Assembly: GCA_963169045.1 (NCBI GenBank)
Contig: CAUJDF010000042.1
Coordinates: 62,001 to 126,000, forward strand
Source of the DNA: Myxococcota bacterium
GTDB taxonomy: Bacteria; Myxococcota_A; Bradymonadia; UBA7976; UBA1532
Direction: 5' to 3'
DNA: 64,000 nucleotides
Position 1 is the first letter of the stretch. Each line of letters opens with the position of its first letter. Below, in pieces: positions 18,932 through 29,400 of this stretch. A program made the translations under genes and the position numbers. The notes under the pieces were generated by a model. It saw nothing but the letters and a program-made list of their open reading frames with translations. It made no database searches and was not told the DNA's origin.

Positions 18932-20071
18932 ATGAGCACCACCGCGACCGTCCTGTACGCCCTGCTGGGGTTCAACGCGCTCGTCGTGGTGCACGAGCTC
19001 GGGCACTTCCTCGTCGCGCGCTGGTGCGGCATGCGGGTGCTCACGTTCTCCGTCGGCCTCGGGCCGCCCCTGCTGAAGATCACCGGCAAGCGCACCACCT
19101 TCCAGATCGCGCTGCTGCCCGTCGGTGGCTTCGTGACCATCGCCGGCATGTCCGGCAAGGTGCCCGACGACGGCCCCGGATCGTACCTGCGCGCCACGCG
19201 CTGGCAGCGCGCGGCCATGGTGCTCGCCGGCCCTTTCTTCAACCTCGTCGCGGCCCTGGCGATCTACCTGTACCTGTTCGGCACGATCAACGCGGTCACG
19301 TTCCCGCCCGTCGGCAACAACGTGGTGCGCGACGTCGCCGGACCCGCCGCCGCGGCCGGCGTGCGGCCGGGCGACGTGGTGCTCGCGGTGGACGGCGCGC
19401 CGGTGCGCTTCCGCAGCGACGTCAACGAGGCCGTCGGCGGCGCTCAGCCGGCCGAGGGCGTGCGGGCCGTGCGCCTCACCGTGGCGCGGCCGCCCGCCGG
19501 CGCGGCGTTCCAGTACGTGCACGAGGACATCGGCCGCCACGAGCCCGGCCTGTGGCGCGCGCTCCCGAAGGTCGACCCGGCCTGGGAGCGGCTCGACTTC
19601 GAGGTCACGCCGGAGCGCGTGGGCCCGGGCCGCGTGAAGATCGGCGTGCTCTACGACCTGATGACGCTCGGCGCCCGGGACTTCGGCGCCATGGTGCGGT
19701 TCTCGCTCGAGAAGGTCGGCTTCTACACGCAGCTCGGCGCGAAGACGATCGGCCGCATCCTGACCGGACGCGAGACGCCGGACTTCTCGAGCGTGGTCCG
19801 CATCACGCAGGTGGGCGCCGACACGCTTCGCATCGGCGGCGCGGGGTGGTACCTCAACCAGCTCGCGATGCTGAGCGTGAGCCTCTTCTTGCTGAACCTG
19901 CTACCGTTCCCGCCGCTCGACGGCGGCCGCCTGCTCTTCCTCGCGGTCGAAGGCGTGTCGCGCCGCCCGCTACCGCGCCGGATCGAGAACGCCGTGCAGG
20001 GCGCCGGCATCGCGCTGCTCCTGTGCCTGATGCTCTTCGTGATGGCCCGAGACATCGTTCATCTTTTTTGA
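18932..20071 (+). CDS. RseP/site-2 intramembrane zinc metalloprotease with one PDZ domain
   Basis: This 379-aa membrane protein carries the zinc-binding HELGH at residues 21-25 in the first helix. The third metal-ligand motif is LPFPPLDGGR (about 323-332). One PDZ domain (about 125-200) contains GPAAAAGVRPGDVVLAVDGAPV. E. coli RseP has two PDZ domains and about 450 residues, so this is the shorter single-PDZ form. Such enzymes cut anti-sigma factors or signal-peptide remnants inside the membrane. The TGA stop forms the left edge of inverted-repeat element B. No bam or lpx genes flank it as in enterobacteria. Confidence 0.92.
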   Translation: MSTTATVLYALLGFNALVVVHELGHFLVARWCGMRVLTFSVGLGPPLLKITGKRTTFQIALLPVGGFVTIAGMSGKVPDDGPGSYLRATRWQRAAMVLAGPFFNLVAALAIYLYLFGTINAVTFPPVGNNVVRDVAGPAAAAGVRPGDVVLAVDGAPVRFRSDVNEAVGGAQPAEGVRAVRLTVARPPAGAAFQYVHEDIGRHEPGLWRALPKVDPAWERLDFEVTPERVGPGRVKIGVLYDLMTLGARDFGAMVRFSLEKVGFYTQLGAKTIGRILTGRETPDFSSVVRITQVGADTLRIGGAGWYLNQLAMLSVSLFLLNLLPFPPLDGGRLLFLAVEGVSRRPLPRRIENAVQGAGIALLLCLMLFVMARDIVHLF

Positions 20072-20251
20072 GAGGGAGTTTCCATGAAAGTGCCTGCTGC
20101 GCGAACCGCTGACCGGCTGCGCCCGCGTCGCCTCGGTCGGCCGGTCCTCGACGTGCCCAAGGCCACGCCTGCGGCCGTCCTCGGTCGGCGCCACGGGCTC
20201 GCTCGGCCATCCGTCCGCTCGCGGCGACATTTTCATGGGAACACCCTCTGA
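20069..20251. mobile_element. Inverted-repeat element B (full-length MITE-like copy)
   Basis: The 177-bp core (20072-20248) is flanked by TGA at 20069-20071 and TGA at 20249-20251. The left TGA is the stop codon of the site-2 protease gene. The ends read GAGGGAGTTTCCATGAAAG and CTTTTCATGGGAACACCCTC... minus one base, an imperfect inverted repeat of about 22 bp. Read on the minus strand it aligns along almost its whole length with element C (45735-45908), roughly 85 percent by eye. The interior contains GCCGACCGAGG twice. No open frame is preserved, so a transposase would act in trans. Confidence 0.75.
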
Positions 20252-21011
20252 GACACCCGTGAAGAACGACCGCAAGACCCAGAAGCGCCTCGAGCGGAAG
20301 TACGAGGGACCCCAGGTGCTGGACGCGCTCCTGCGCGAGTCCGGCTGCGAGCTGACGGACGCCGACGTCCGCGCCGAGTTCGAGGCCGCCCTCGAGGAGG
20401 GCACCGCCGCCAGCGAGATCATCGAGCTGCTGTGGGAGGCCGAGCCGCGCTTCCCCTCGCCGGAGCAGGCGCGGCGCACGTTCAGCAACCTGTTCGGGCT
20501 GTACGACGCGATGGCGAACGAGGCCGCCGCCGAGCTCGTCGTGCTCGAGGAGGAGTCGCAGGACCCGTCCCAGCCGCTGCGCTCCGGCTACGTCGACCGC
20601 GCCTGGGCGCTCCTCGAGGAGCTGCCGCGCCCCGAGCTGAAGCGCGCCCACGACCGCTTCGACAATCTCCAGGCCGACGTGGGCGCCTTCCTGTTCGAGG
20701 CGCTGAGCGAGGCGGAGGTCGGCGAGGTCGCGCTGGAGGTGGCCGAGGACCTGGCGTTCCAGACGTGGTGGCTGTGCGCCCACGTGCGCGGCCACGAGTC
20801 GGTGCCGCGGCCCTCGCTGCGCGACCTCAAGCGGGCCCGGGCGCAGCCCGACGAGCTCTCCGAGGAGACGGAGCCCGCCCTGGCCGACTTCGTCAGCGCC
20901 TCGCTCTGGGAGGCCGCCGCCGACGAGGAGCGCCCCCTGCCCGAGGCCGACATCCCCGCCGTCGACGCGGCCCTGCGCGCCGTGCGGCGCCTCTGGTCGC
21001 CCCGCCCCTGA
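20235..21011 (+). CDS. Hypothetical acidic helical protein
   Basis: This 258-aa protein is not recognised. It is rich in Glu/Leu/Ala and predicted mostly helical (for example RAEFEAALEEGTAASEIIEL and EVGEVALEVAEDLAFQTWWL). It has no signal peptide or membrane segment. The ATG at 20235 lies inside element B, so the first residues (MGTPSE) would come from the mobile element. A GTG at 20259 lies 7 bp beyond the element and gives VKNDRKTQKRLERKYEG; it could be the ancestral start. The TGA stop borders element E. Confidence 0.7.
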   Translation: MGTPSETPVKNDRKTQKRLERKYEGPQVLDALLRESGCELTDADVRAEFEAALEEGTAASEIIELLWEAEPRFPSPEQARRTFSNLFGLYDAMANEAAAELVVLEEESQDPSQPLRSGYVDRAWALLEELPRPELKRAHDRFDNLQADVGAFLFEALSEAEVGEVALEVAEDLAFQTWWLCAHVRGHESVPRPSLRDLKRARAQPDELSEETEPALADFVSASLWEAAADEERPLPEADIPAVDAALRAVRRLWSPRP

Positions 21012-21275
21012 CAGCCTGTGAAGCCATCGTCCGCCGGCTGCGCGTGCCGCCGCGCCGCGCCACCCAGCGTCGCTCGCAGAGCTTCGCCCGCCGCTCGCCG
21101 CCACAGGCCGGCCAGTCTTGCGGCGGCCGGACTGCCCGAAGGGGTCTGCGGCTTCGCGGCCCCGAAAATCCTGCGGTGTAACTCGGCACACCTCGGATTT
21201 TCTGCGCCCAGCTCCTTGGCTGGCACGACGCATCGGCCCTCTCGCCAAGGCGTCCGATGGCTTCAAAAGGTCTGA
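21009..21275. mobile_element. Inverted-repeat element E
   Basis: The 261-bp core (21012-21272) is flanked by TGA at 21009-21011, which is the stop codon of the preceding gene, and by TGA at 21273-21275. Its ends share the inverted repeat TGAAGCCATCG (21019-21029) and CGATGGCTTCA (21255-21265), with weaker similarity outward. The interior has an imperfect palindrome at about 21164-21200 (AAAATCC to GGATTTT). It also has a segment that recurs at 17610-17672. No coding frame is convincing. Confidence 0.65.
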
Positions 21276-21356
21276 CGCCCCGCCGCGGCGGGAGCCAGCG
21301 TCTCACAGCGGCGGCCGTCCAGCTGGGCCGCCCGCCGCTGTCAGCCCACCCTCTCA
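21276..21356. mobile_element. Short hairpin element and remnant element end next to a stop codon
   Basis: A 35-bp core (21306-21340) with arms CAGCGGCGG and CCGCCGCTG is flanked by TCA at 21303-21305 and 21341-21343. It resembles the ends of element F joined together. Next to it, GCCCACCCTC (21344-21353) matches the right ends of elements A and D. It abuts TCA 21354-21356, the stop codon of the minus-strand gene. The hairpin could also act as a terminator between the convergent genes. Confidence 0.5.
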
Positions 21357-21803
21357 GCGACCGAACAGACCCCCGAGCCCACCCAGGCCGCCCCCGCCGC
21401 CGCCGCCGCCGGTGAACTGCTTCAAGAACGGCACGTGGCTCATCAGCTTCTCGACCTTGTCGGCGCCGATGCGGCTCTGCAGGAACTGCACGATGCTCGG
21501 CACGATCTTGCCGATGGATCCGGCGTCGACGCCGAAACGCGACAGCTGGCCCAGCAGACCGGCCGCCCCGCCGCCGCCGCCGGCGAGCCCGCCGAGCATG
21601 CCCCCGAGCCCACCGAGGCCGCCGCCGCCCCCCTCCTGCGCCGCCGGCTCCCACTCCCTCGCCTCCGGGACCTTCGCGTCGATCTCCTGTGCCACGTCGG
21701 CCGGGGCCTCCTTGCGGACGGCGCCGAGCACGGTGCCGGCGATGCCCCGGGCCTGCTCTTCCGGGACGCCGAGCTTCGATGCGATCTCGCCTACGATGTC
21801 CAT
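21354..21803 (-). CDS. Small DUF2780-like protein
   Basis: This 149-aa protein begins [21 protein letters not shown] central run of Gly-rich linkers ([19 protein letters not shown]) and a helical C-terminal part ([20 protein letters not shown]) follow. It ends in another Gly-rich tail. This layout resembles DUF2780/VcgC-type proteins, for which no function is established. It lacks a signal peptide. The next gene upstream on the same strand is a paralogue without the Gly-rich linkers. Confidence 0.7.
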   Translation of the reverse strand: MDIVGEIASKLGVPEEQARGIAGTVLGAVRKEAPADVAQEIDAKVPEAREWEPAAQEGGGGGLGGLGGMLGGLAGGGGGAAGLLGQLSRFGVDAGSIGKIVPSIVQFLQSRIGADKVEKLMSHVPFLKQFTGGGGGGGGLGGLGGLFGR

Positions 21804-21856
21804 CGACGGGTCTCCTCGTGTGGGGGCGCCCCTCGGGCGGGGCGCGGTGCCACACA

Positions 21857-22276
21857 TTAACGCCCGGCGCCGCCCAGGCGTCGCAGGAAAGGCACCGCGA
21901 AAGACAGCCGCTCGGCGTTTTCCGGGCCGAGGCGGCGACGCAGGAAGCGCATCACCGCGGGGACGAGACGTCTCGCGGCCTCCGGGTCGAGGCCCGCCGC
22001 CGCGAGCGCGCCCGTCACGCCGCCCCGCACCGCGGCCCCCGCCGCCGGCGCGCCGACCGGGAGCCACGCCGCCGATCCGAGCACGAAGCGGGTGCCGGGC
22101 GGCCGGGCGGGCACCCGCCAGCCGGAGGCCTCGGGCACCGCCGCCGCGAGCGCGCGGCCGAGGTCGGCCGGCGCCTGCCGCACGATGGCGCCGAACAGCA
22201 CGTCGAGCGCGCCCTCCACGCGTTCGCGCGGCGCACCGAGCAGGCGCGCCACGTCGTTCACAAGCTCGAAGTCCAC
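21857..22276 (-). CDS. Paralogue of the preceding small DUF2780-like protein
   Basis: This protein is about 139 aa from the GTG at 22276. It aligns with its neighbour: [20 protein letters not shown] against [38 protein letters not shown] and a C-terminal helix [20 protein letters not shown] are also matched. The central Gly-rich linker is replaced by Ala-rich sequence. The start is uncertain because no ATG fits; GTG was chosen by alignment with the paralogue. It is divergent from deoC. The tandem arrangement suggests a local duplication. Confidence 0.6.
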   Translation of the reverse strand: MDFELVNDVARLLGAPRERVEGALDVLFGAIVRQAPADLGRALAAAVPEASGWRVPARPPGTRFVLGSAAWLPVGAPAAGAAVRGGVTGALAAAGLDPEAARRLVPAVMRFLRRRLGPENAERLSFAVPFLRRLGGAGR

Positions 22277-22360
22277 GATTCGCAAGCGGAAAGCGAAAGG
22301 CGTGCCATCGCGTGCGGTGGGAATTGTCGGCGGCGTCGCGACCGCATTACCATGCGCGGC

Positions 22361-23308
<948 letters not shown>

Positions 23309-23329
23309 CCACCCCCCAGGAGACCCTCC

Positions 23330-23611
23330 ATGGCGAAGTCCATCCGCATCGACCGCGCGCACGGGCTCGGTCGAGAAGCCGCGCTGCACCGCCTCGGCGA
23401 GCTCGCCGCCGACGTGCAGAGGAAGTACGGCGTCAACGTGACGCAGGCCGGCGACGTGGCGAGGGTCAGCGGCAAGGGCGTGAGCGGACAGGTCCAGGTC
23501 GACGAGAAGCGCATCTCCGTCGACCTGAGCCTCGGCATGCCGGCGTCGCTCATCGCCGGCAAGATCGAGCAGGGCATCACCAAGGCGCTCGACGAGCACT
23601 TCAAGGCGTGA
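23330..23611 (+). CDS. Polyhydroxyalkanoic-acid-system family protein
   Basis: This 93-aa protein has the PHA_gran_rgn pattern: SIRIDRAHGLGREAALHRL, then LAADVQRKYGV and VSGKGVSGQVQVDEKRISVD, with the helix PASLIAGKIEQGITKALDEH. Members are small proteins of unclear role, sometimes linked to polyhydroxyalkanoate granules. A GGAGACC ribosome-binding site lies upstream. The stop overlaps the TldD-like gene start by 4 bp (GTGA), so the two are coupled. Confidence 0.85.
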   Translation: MAKSIRIDRAHGLGREAALHRLGELAADVQRKYGVNVTQAGDVARVSGKGVSGQVQVDEKRISVDLSLGMPASLIAGKIEQGITKALDEHFKA

Positions 23612-25038
23612 GCGAGGCACTGCTGGAGGCGGCGCTGGCGGCGGCCCGCGCGGCGGGCGCGCGTCACGTCGAGGTCCGGCTCGTGCGCCGCACGCGGGAG
23701 CGCCTGTCGTTCCGCGACGGCGCGCTCGACGCGTCCCTGCACGACCGCGACGTCGGCGTGGGCGTGCGCGCGCTGGTCGGCGACGGCTGGGGCTACGGCG
23801 CGACGAGCCTGCTGACGCCCGCGAGCGTCGCCGAGGCGGCCCGCGCCGCCACCGCCGCCGCCGCCGCCGTCCGCGGCGGGGCGCCGGTCGCGATGCCCTC
23901 GGCGGTGACGGGCACGTACACGACACCGCTGCGTGAGGATCCGTTCGCCGTGCCGCTCGCCGACAAGGTCGCCGTGTTCGCCGAGGCGCACGCGGCGGCC
24001 ACGCCCGGCGTGAAGGGAACGCGCGGCGAGATGACGTCCCTGCGCCTCGAGACGGAGCTCGCCGCCAGCAACGGCACGCGCCTCTCGCAGGCGGTCACCA
24101 TCTGTGGCGGCGGCCTGACGGTCCTCGCGGTCGGCGACGGCGACGTGCAGGTGCGGTCGCACCCCAAGAGCACCGAGGGCAACGTGCTGCAGGGTGGCTT
24201 CGAGCACTTCCGCGCGCTCGATCTGCCCGGCCACGCGCCGCGCCTGCGCGACGAGGCGCTCGCGCTGCTGCGCGCCGAGCCCACGCCCGCCGGCAAGCGC
24301 ACCATCGTGCTCGACGGCTCCCAGCTCTCGTTGCAGATCCACGAGTCGGTGGGCCACCCCACGGAGCTCGACCGCGTGCTCGGCGAGGAGATCAGCCTCG
24401 CCGGCGCCAGCTTCCTGCTGCCGGATCGCCTCGGCCGCCTGAAGTACGGCGCCGACATCGTCAACCTCACCGCCGACGCGACCACGCCCACCGGGCCCGG
24501 CACCTTCGGCTTCGACGACGAGGGCACGCCGGCGACGCGCACGCCCCTCGTCGAGAACGGCCGCTTCGTCGGCTTCCTCAGCGGTCGCGACAGCGCCGCC
24601 CGCATCGGGCGGCCCAGCGGGTCGTGCCTGCGCGCCGAGTCGTGGTCGGCCCAGCCCATCGTCCGCATGATCAACGTCAACCTCGAGCCGGGCGCCGGCT
24701 CGCTCGACGACCTGATCGGCGGCATCGACGACGGCCTGCTGTTGAGCGGGAACAAGAGCTGGTCGATCGACGACCTGCGCCTGAACTTCCAGTTCAGCAC
24801 CGAGATCGCCTACGAGATCCGCGGGGGGCGGCGCACGGGCCGCATCTTCAAGAACCCGGTGTACCACGGGGTCACGCCGGCCTTCTGGCAGTCGTGCCGC
24901 GCCATCTGCGGGCCCGAGGAGTGGCGCATGTGGGGCTGGATGTACTGCGGCAAGGGCGATCCCATCCAGCTGCAGTACGTCGGCCACGGGTGCGCGCCGG
25001 CGCGCTTCGACGGCGTCGACGTGGGGGCGAGCTCGTGA
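23608..25038 (+). CDS. TldD-type metalloprotease
   Basis: This 476-aa protein belongs to the TldD/PmbA (peptidase U62) family. The metal-binding motif HESVGH is near residue 247, followed by PTELDRVLGEE. LVENGRFVGFLSGRDSA and a C-terminal region with IRGGRRTGRIFKNPVYHGVT match TldD rather than TldE. In E. coli TldD cuts unfolded peptides threaded through a TldD-TldE heterodimer (microcin B17 maturation, CcdA degradation). The partner gene follows with a 4-bp overlap. Confidence 0.9.
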   Translation: MSEALLEAALAAARAAGARHVEVRLVRRTRERLSFRDGALDASLHDRDVGVGVRALVGDGWGYGATSLLTPASVAEAARAATAAAAAVRGGAPVAMPSAVTGTYTTPLREDPFAVPLADKVAVFAEAHAAATPGVKGTRGEMTSLRLETELAASNGTRLSQAVTICGGGLTVLAVGDGDVQVRSHPKSTEGNVLQGGFEHFRALDLPGHAPRLRDEALALLRAEPTPAGKRTIVLDGSQLSLQIHESVGHPTELDRVLGEEISLAGASFLLPDRLGRLKYGADIVNLTADATTPTGPGTFGFDDEGTPATRTPLVENGRFVGFLSGRDSAARIGRPSGSCLRAESWSAQPIVRMINVNLEPGAGSLDDLIGGIDDGLLLSGNKSWSIDDLRLNFQFSTEIAYEIRGGRRTGRIFKNPVYHGVTPAFWQSCRAICGPEEWRMWGWMYCGKGDPIQLQYVGHGCAPARFDGVDVGASS

Positions 25039-26417
25039 GCTTCGATCGCGACCGGGTCGAGTCCTGGCTCTCGCAGGCCCTGGCGGCCGGCGACGGCGCG
25101 GACGGCGTCGAGGCCCTGTTCCGGGGCGCCGTGTCGAGCCAGATGCGGCTCGCCGAGGCCCGCGTCGTCCAGAGCAGCCACGTCGTCGAGGGCCGCGTCA
25201 TGGTGCGCGCCGTCGTGGGCGGCCGCGAAGCCTACGCCGTCACCACCGACCTCACGCCCGCCGGCCTGCGCGACTGTACGCGCGCGGCGATGGATCGCGC
25301 CGCCGCCTGTCCGTCCCCCGCCGCTCCGGTGGCGCTGCCCGAGCCGGGCGACGCGCCGCGCCCGGTCGACGGCTTCGACGAGCCGACGGCGCACCTCGCC
25401 GCTCCCGACAAGGAGCGCTGGCTCGCCGACGCCCTGAAGGCGCATCGCACCGACGATCTGGCGCTCGCCGGCCGTTTCCACAGCGGCGTCCGCGTGCTCG
25501 CGGTGCGGTCGACCACCGGCGTTTCCGCTTTCCATACGGGCACTTTCGCGGATCTGTCGCTCTCGTCCCTCGAGCGCCCCGCCGGGCACCGCGCCAGCAG
25601 CAGCCGCGCCCTGCTCGACGCCCGCATCGACGAGGACCGGGTGCGCGCGCTCGCCGAGGAGACACGCGCCGAGTGCCGCCGCGCCCACGACCCCGTCACC
25701 GTCGATCCCGGCGCCTGGGACGTCGTCCTGGCGCCGGCGGCGGTCGCCGAGCTGCTCACGTGGCTCGCCGGCATCGGCTTCACCTCCCGCGCCATCGAGG
25801 ACGGCCTGAGCTTCGTCGAGGGGCGCCTCGGCGAGGCGGTGACCGGCGACGCGGTGACGCTGATCGACGACGGCGTCGCCCCGTACGGGCTCGGCATCCC
25901 GCTGCCTTTCGACGCCGAGGGCCAGCCGCGCCGGCGCATCACCCTGCTCGAGCGCGGCGTCGCCCGCGGCGGCGTGCACGACTCGCGTTCCGCCCGGCGC
26001 GCGGGCTGCGCCGGCACCGGCCACGCCGTCGGACCGAGCCTGTTCGGCACCGGCGGCGGCGAGCCCGGCCACCTGCACTTCGAACCCGGCACCGCCAGCG
26101 TCGACGACCTCGTCGCGCGCGTCGACCGCGGCCTGTTCGTGACCCGCTTCCACTACGTGAACGGCCTGATCGAGCCGCGCCGCGCGGTGATGACCGGCCT
26201 GCTGCGCGACGCCGCCTTCCTCATCGAGGGCGGCCGCATGACGCGCGCCGTCACGCCGCTGCGCTTCACCGACTCCATCCTCGAGGCCTTCGCGCGCATC
26301 CCCGGCGCCGCCGGCGTCGGGCGCGACCTCGAGCCGCACGGCGAGTGGATCGGTGTCGGCAGCACCGTCTGCCCGCACCTGCTGGTGCCGGGCCTGCGGT
26401 TCACGAGCGGGCGCTGA
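25035..26417 (+). CDS. TldE/PmbA-type partner subunit
   Basis: This protein is about 460 aa from a GTG that overlaps the TldD stop. It aligns with the family (LGIPLPFDAEGQPRRRITLL, GTGHAVGPSLFGTGGGEPGH, LFVTRFHYVNGLIEPRRAVM, GGRMTRAVTPLRFTDSILEAF). It lacks the HExxxH metal site, as expected for the non-catalytic TldE subunit. The pair probably forms one heterodimeric protease. Its TGA stop abuts directly the TCA (stop of the convergent RHS gene), giving TGATCA with no gap. Confidence 0.87.
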   Translation: MSFDRDRVESWLSQALAAGDGADGVEALFRGAVSSQMRLAEARVVQSSHVVEGRVMVRAVVGGREAYAVTTDLTPAGLRDCTRAAMDRAAACPSPAAPVALPEPGDAPRPVDGFDEPTAHLAAPDKERWLADALKAHRTDDLALAGRFHSGVRVLAVRSTTGVSAFHTGTFADLSLSSLERPAGHRASSSRALLDARIDEDRVRALAEETRAECRRAHDPVTVDPGAWDVVLAPAAVAELLTWLAGIGFTSRAIEDGLSFVEGRLGEAVTGDAVTLIDDGVAPYGLGIPLPFDAEGQPRRRITLLERGVARGGVHDSRSARRAGCAGTGHAVGPSLFGTGGGEPGHLHFEPGTASVDDLVARVDRGLFVTRFHYVNGLIEPRRAVMTGLLRDAAFLIEGGRMTRAVTPLRFTDSILEAFARIPGAAGVGRDLEPHGEWIGVGSTVCPHLLVPGLRFTSGR

Positions 26418-29400
26418 TCACAGCGTGGAGTGGACGTAGGCCGGGGACTGACCCACCTGGGCCGGGGGCGACGCAGGCGACGCGGCCTGCGCCGGCTGCG
26501 CGGGCGTGGTCGCATCGACGTGGGGCAGGGACTGCGTCATGTCGCGCTGCCCGTCCGCTCTCATGTTCGAGGCCCAGAACGCGGCGTGCTGGGCCTCCAT
26601 CGCCTGGCCGACGCTCACCAGGTGCGCGCGCTCCGCGGAGCCGGCCGGCGCGGCACTGATCGCGCGTCGGTTCTCGCTGGCAGCGATGGCGAAGCCGGCG
26701 TCGACGGCCTTCATGGCGACGGTGGCGTTCGTCTTGCTCGCGCCGATCTGCGGCACGGCCGCGACGACTTTCGACTGGGCCGCCTTGTCCGCCATCGCCG
26801 TTTGCGCCTCCTTCTTCATCTGCCGCGTGGTCGCCATGACTTGCGGCGCGGCCGGTCTGGACGTGTTCGCGGTGGAGCGTTCGCGCGAAGGCGCGCCGCC
26901 CTGGGCCGCCGGCGCGCCGCCCTGGGCCGCCGGCGCGGGTGCGGCAGACGGCCGGGCCGCTGGGGCCGGCGCCGCATTGTTGTTCATCAGGCCCAGCGGG
27001 TCGATGGCGTCGAAGAAGGCGTTGGCCACATAAGCGTAGGCCGTGGAGGCCTCGCCGTGCCGGCTGAGGCCGGCGGGCACCGCACGCAGGAACGCAGGGT
27101 CCGGAGAGATCCAGCGGCCGAGCGCCGGGTCGAGGTAGCGGAAGCGAAAGTGCACGAGGCCGGTGCTCGCGTCGTGCTCCTGACCGGTGAAGCCGTACGT
27201 GTCGACGTCGCCGAACGCGCCGGGGCGCACGTCGCCGGTGGGCCCGAAGGCACGCTGGCCGACGACCTCGCCGTCGGCGGTCGCCGCGGTGAGGCTGCCG
27301 AGGTGGTCGTGGTGGAAGTGCACGAGCTCGGGGCCGGTCTCGAGCAGCTGCCGCCGGACCGACGACCACAGCAGGCGGTCGGCGAGCGCCTCGTCCTCCG
27401 CCGCGCGGGCGTCGGCGGCGTCGATGCGCTCGTTGGGGACGACGTCGGGGAGCACCGTCGTGGCGAGCGCCGCGCTCTCGTAGCGCGCGACGCGCTGCGG
27501 CGCGCGGACGTAGAGGGCGGCGATGCCGTCGCGCACCTCGAATTCGGGCGAGACGTACTGCGTGAGGCCGCCGTCCTCATGCTTCTCGGTGCGCTCGACG
27601 CCGGCGCCGTAGGCGAAGCGCGCGGAGCCCGCCGCGACGAGCCGCCCGAGGAAATCCCAGGTGAACGCGACGTCGCCGCGCTCGGCCAGGTATCCGCCGT
27701 CGTCGTAGCGGATCGTCAGATCCCCGGCGGCGGTGACGGCGTTGACCGCGTAGTCGAGGTCGACGCCGCCCCTTCGGGTGACATTGTCGATGGCGTCGTA
27801 GGCGAACTCGGTCGCGCCCTCGGCCTGGGCGACTCGGGTCGGCCGGTACCAGGCGTCGAGCGTGACGTCGGTCGCGCCGCCGGGGCCGTGCGCGTGGCCC
27901 GCGTCCGCGATGCGCGTCAGATGGCCGGCGCGGTCGCGGGTGTACGTGAACCCCTGGACCTCGAGGGCGCCGGGCAGGGTCGTGTGCTGCGACGCGAGGC
28001 GCATGCGCTCGTCATAGGCCCAGGTCGAGTCCGTGCCGTCGGCGTCCCGGCGCGTCGCCATCAGGCCACGGTCGTCGTAGGTGAGGGCCTCGAGGACGCC
28101 GGGGATGCCGACGAGCCGCGAAGCGTCGTCGTAACGCCGCTCGAGCGTGCGGCCGTCGGGGTAGGTGGTCGAGACGAGACGGTTGGCGTTGTCCCACGTG
28201 TGGCGCGTCGCGAGCCGCAGGTCGCCGAAGGCCCGGTCCTCGAAGACGACGCGGCCGCGGGCGTCGTAGCCGAGGCGCCGCCCGCCGCCGGCGTAGCGCT
28301 CGGTCGCGAGCAACCCCTCGGCATTGCTGCAGATTTCGGTGGGGCACTCCGGGTCGGCGTCGTACGTCCAGGTGGCGCGCGTCGCCTCGTCGGCCGGGTC
28401 GAGCCGGGCGATCGGCCGGTTGGCGCCGTCGTAGGCGCGGGCGACGACGGCGCCGCGGCCGTCGACCTCTTCGACCAGGTTGCCGGCATCGTCCCAGGTG
28501 TAGGTCGTGGTGCCGGCGTTGGGGTCGTCGACCGTCAGCAGTCGGCCGGCGAGGTCGTACGCCTGGACCTTCTCGTGGCCGGCCGCGTCGACGTAGCCGC
28601 GCAGCCGACCGAGCGAGTCGTAGGTCACGGTCAGACCGAGCGGCGGCTGTCCGGCGACGAGCGTGCGCCCCGTGAAGACGACGCGGCCGAGGCCGTCCAC
28701 GCGCGTCACCGTCGGCGTGTCGCGGTGCGCGCTCGCCGGGTCGGTGTCCTCTTCATCGTAGGCGAGCGTCGTCAGCGGACCGTAGGCGGTGCGCGTCACG
28801 GCGCCGTCGGGCTCGGTCGTCATGAGCGGCCGATTCGTCGCGTCGTAGGTGAAGCGTCGCGAGGGCACGTCGGGCGCCATGTCTTCGCACTCTCCGCTCG
28901 CCGCGACGTAGGGCTGGAACACCTCGACCGGCGCGGAGCGCGCGTCGTACACGGTGTAGCCGCTCACCTGCCAGCGCCCCTGCGCGAGGCGCGTGCGCGT
29001 CTGGATGGCACGCCCGCGGCCGTCGAGGCATCGCGTCGCCTCGAGGTCGTACGGCGCGCCCGCCCGCGAGCGCTTGCGCATCACGATGCGGCTCACCGGC
29101 TCGCCGAGCTCGTAGCGGTACTCCTCGGTCGGGTTCTGCGGCGTGTCGTCGCCGGGGCGCACGAGGCGGGTCAGGCGCCCGAACTCGTCGTAGCCGAAGA
29201 AGCTCGAGCGCCGCGACGACAGCACGCGACCGCCCTCCACGCGCATCCACGCCGTCGACTCCTCGACGTGGTCGAACAGCGGCTCGTAACGCGCCTCGCG
29301 GCGCAGCGCGTGCGGTCCGACGTGCACATCGGTGGTCACCACCCGCAGCCCGTCGGCGTCGTAGGCATACGTGCGGCGGTGGCCCGCGCTGCCCGGCGCG

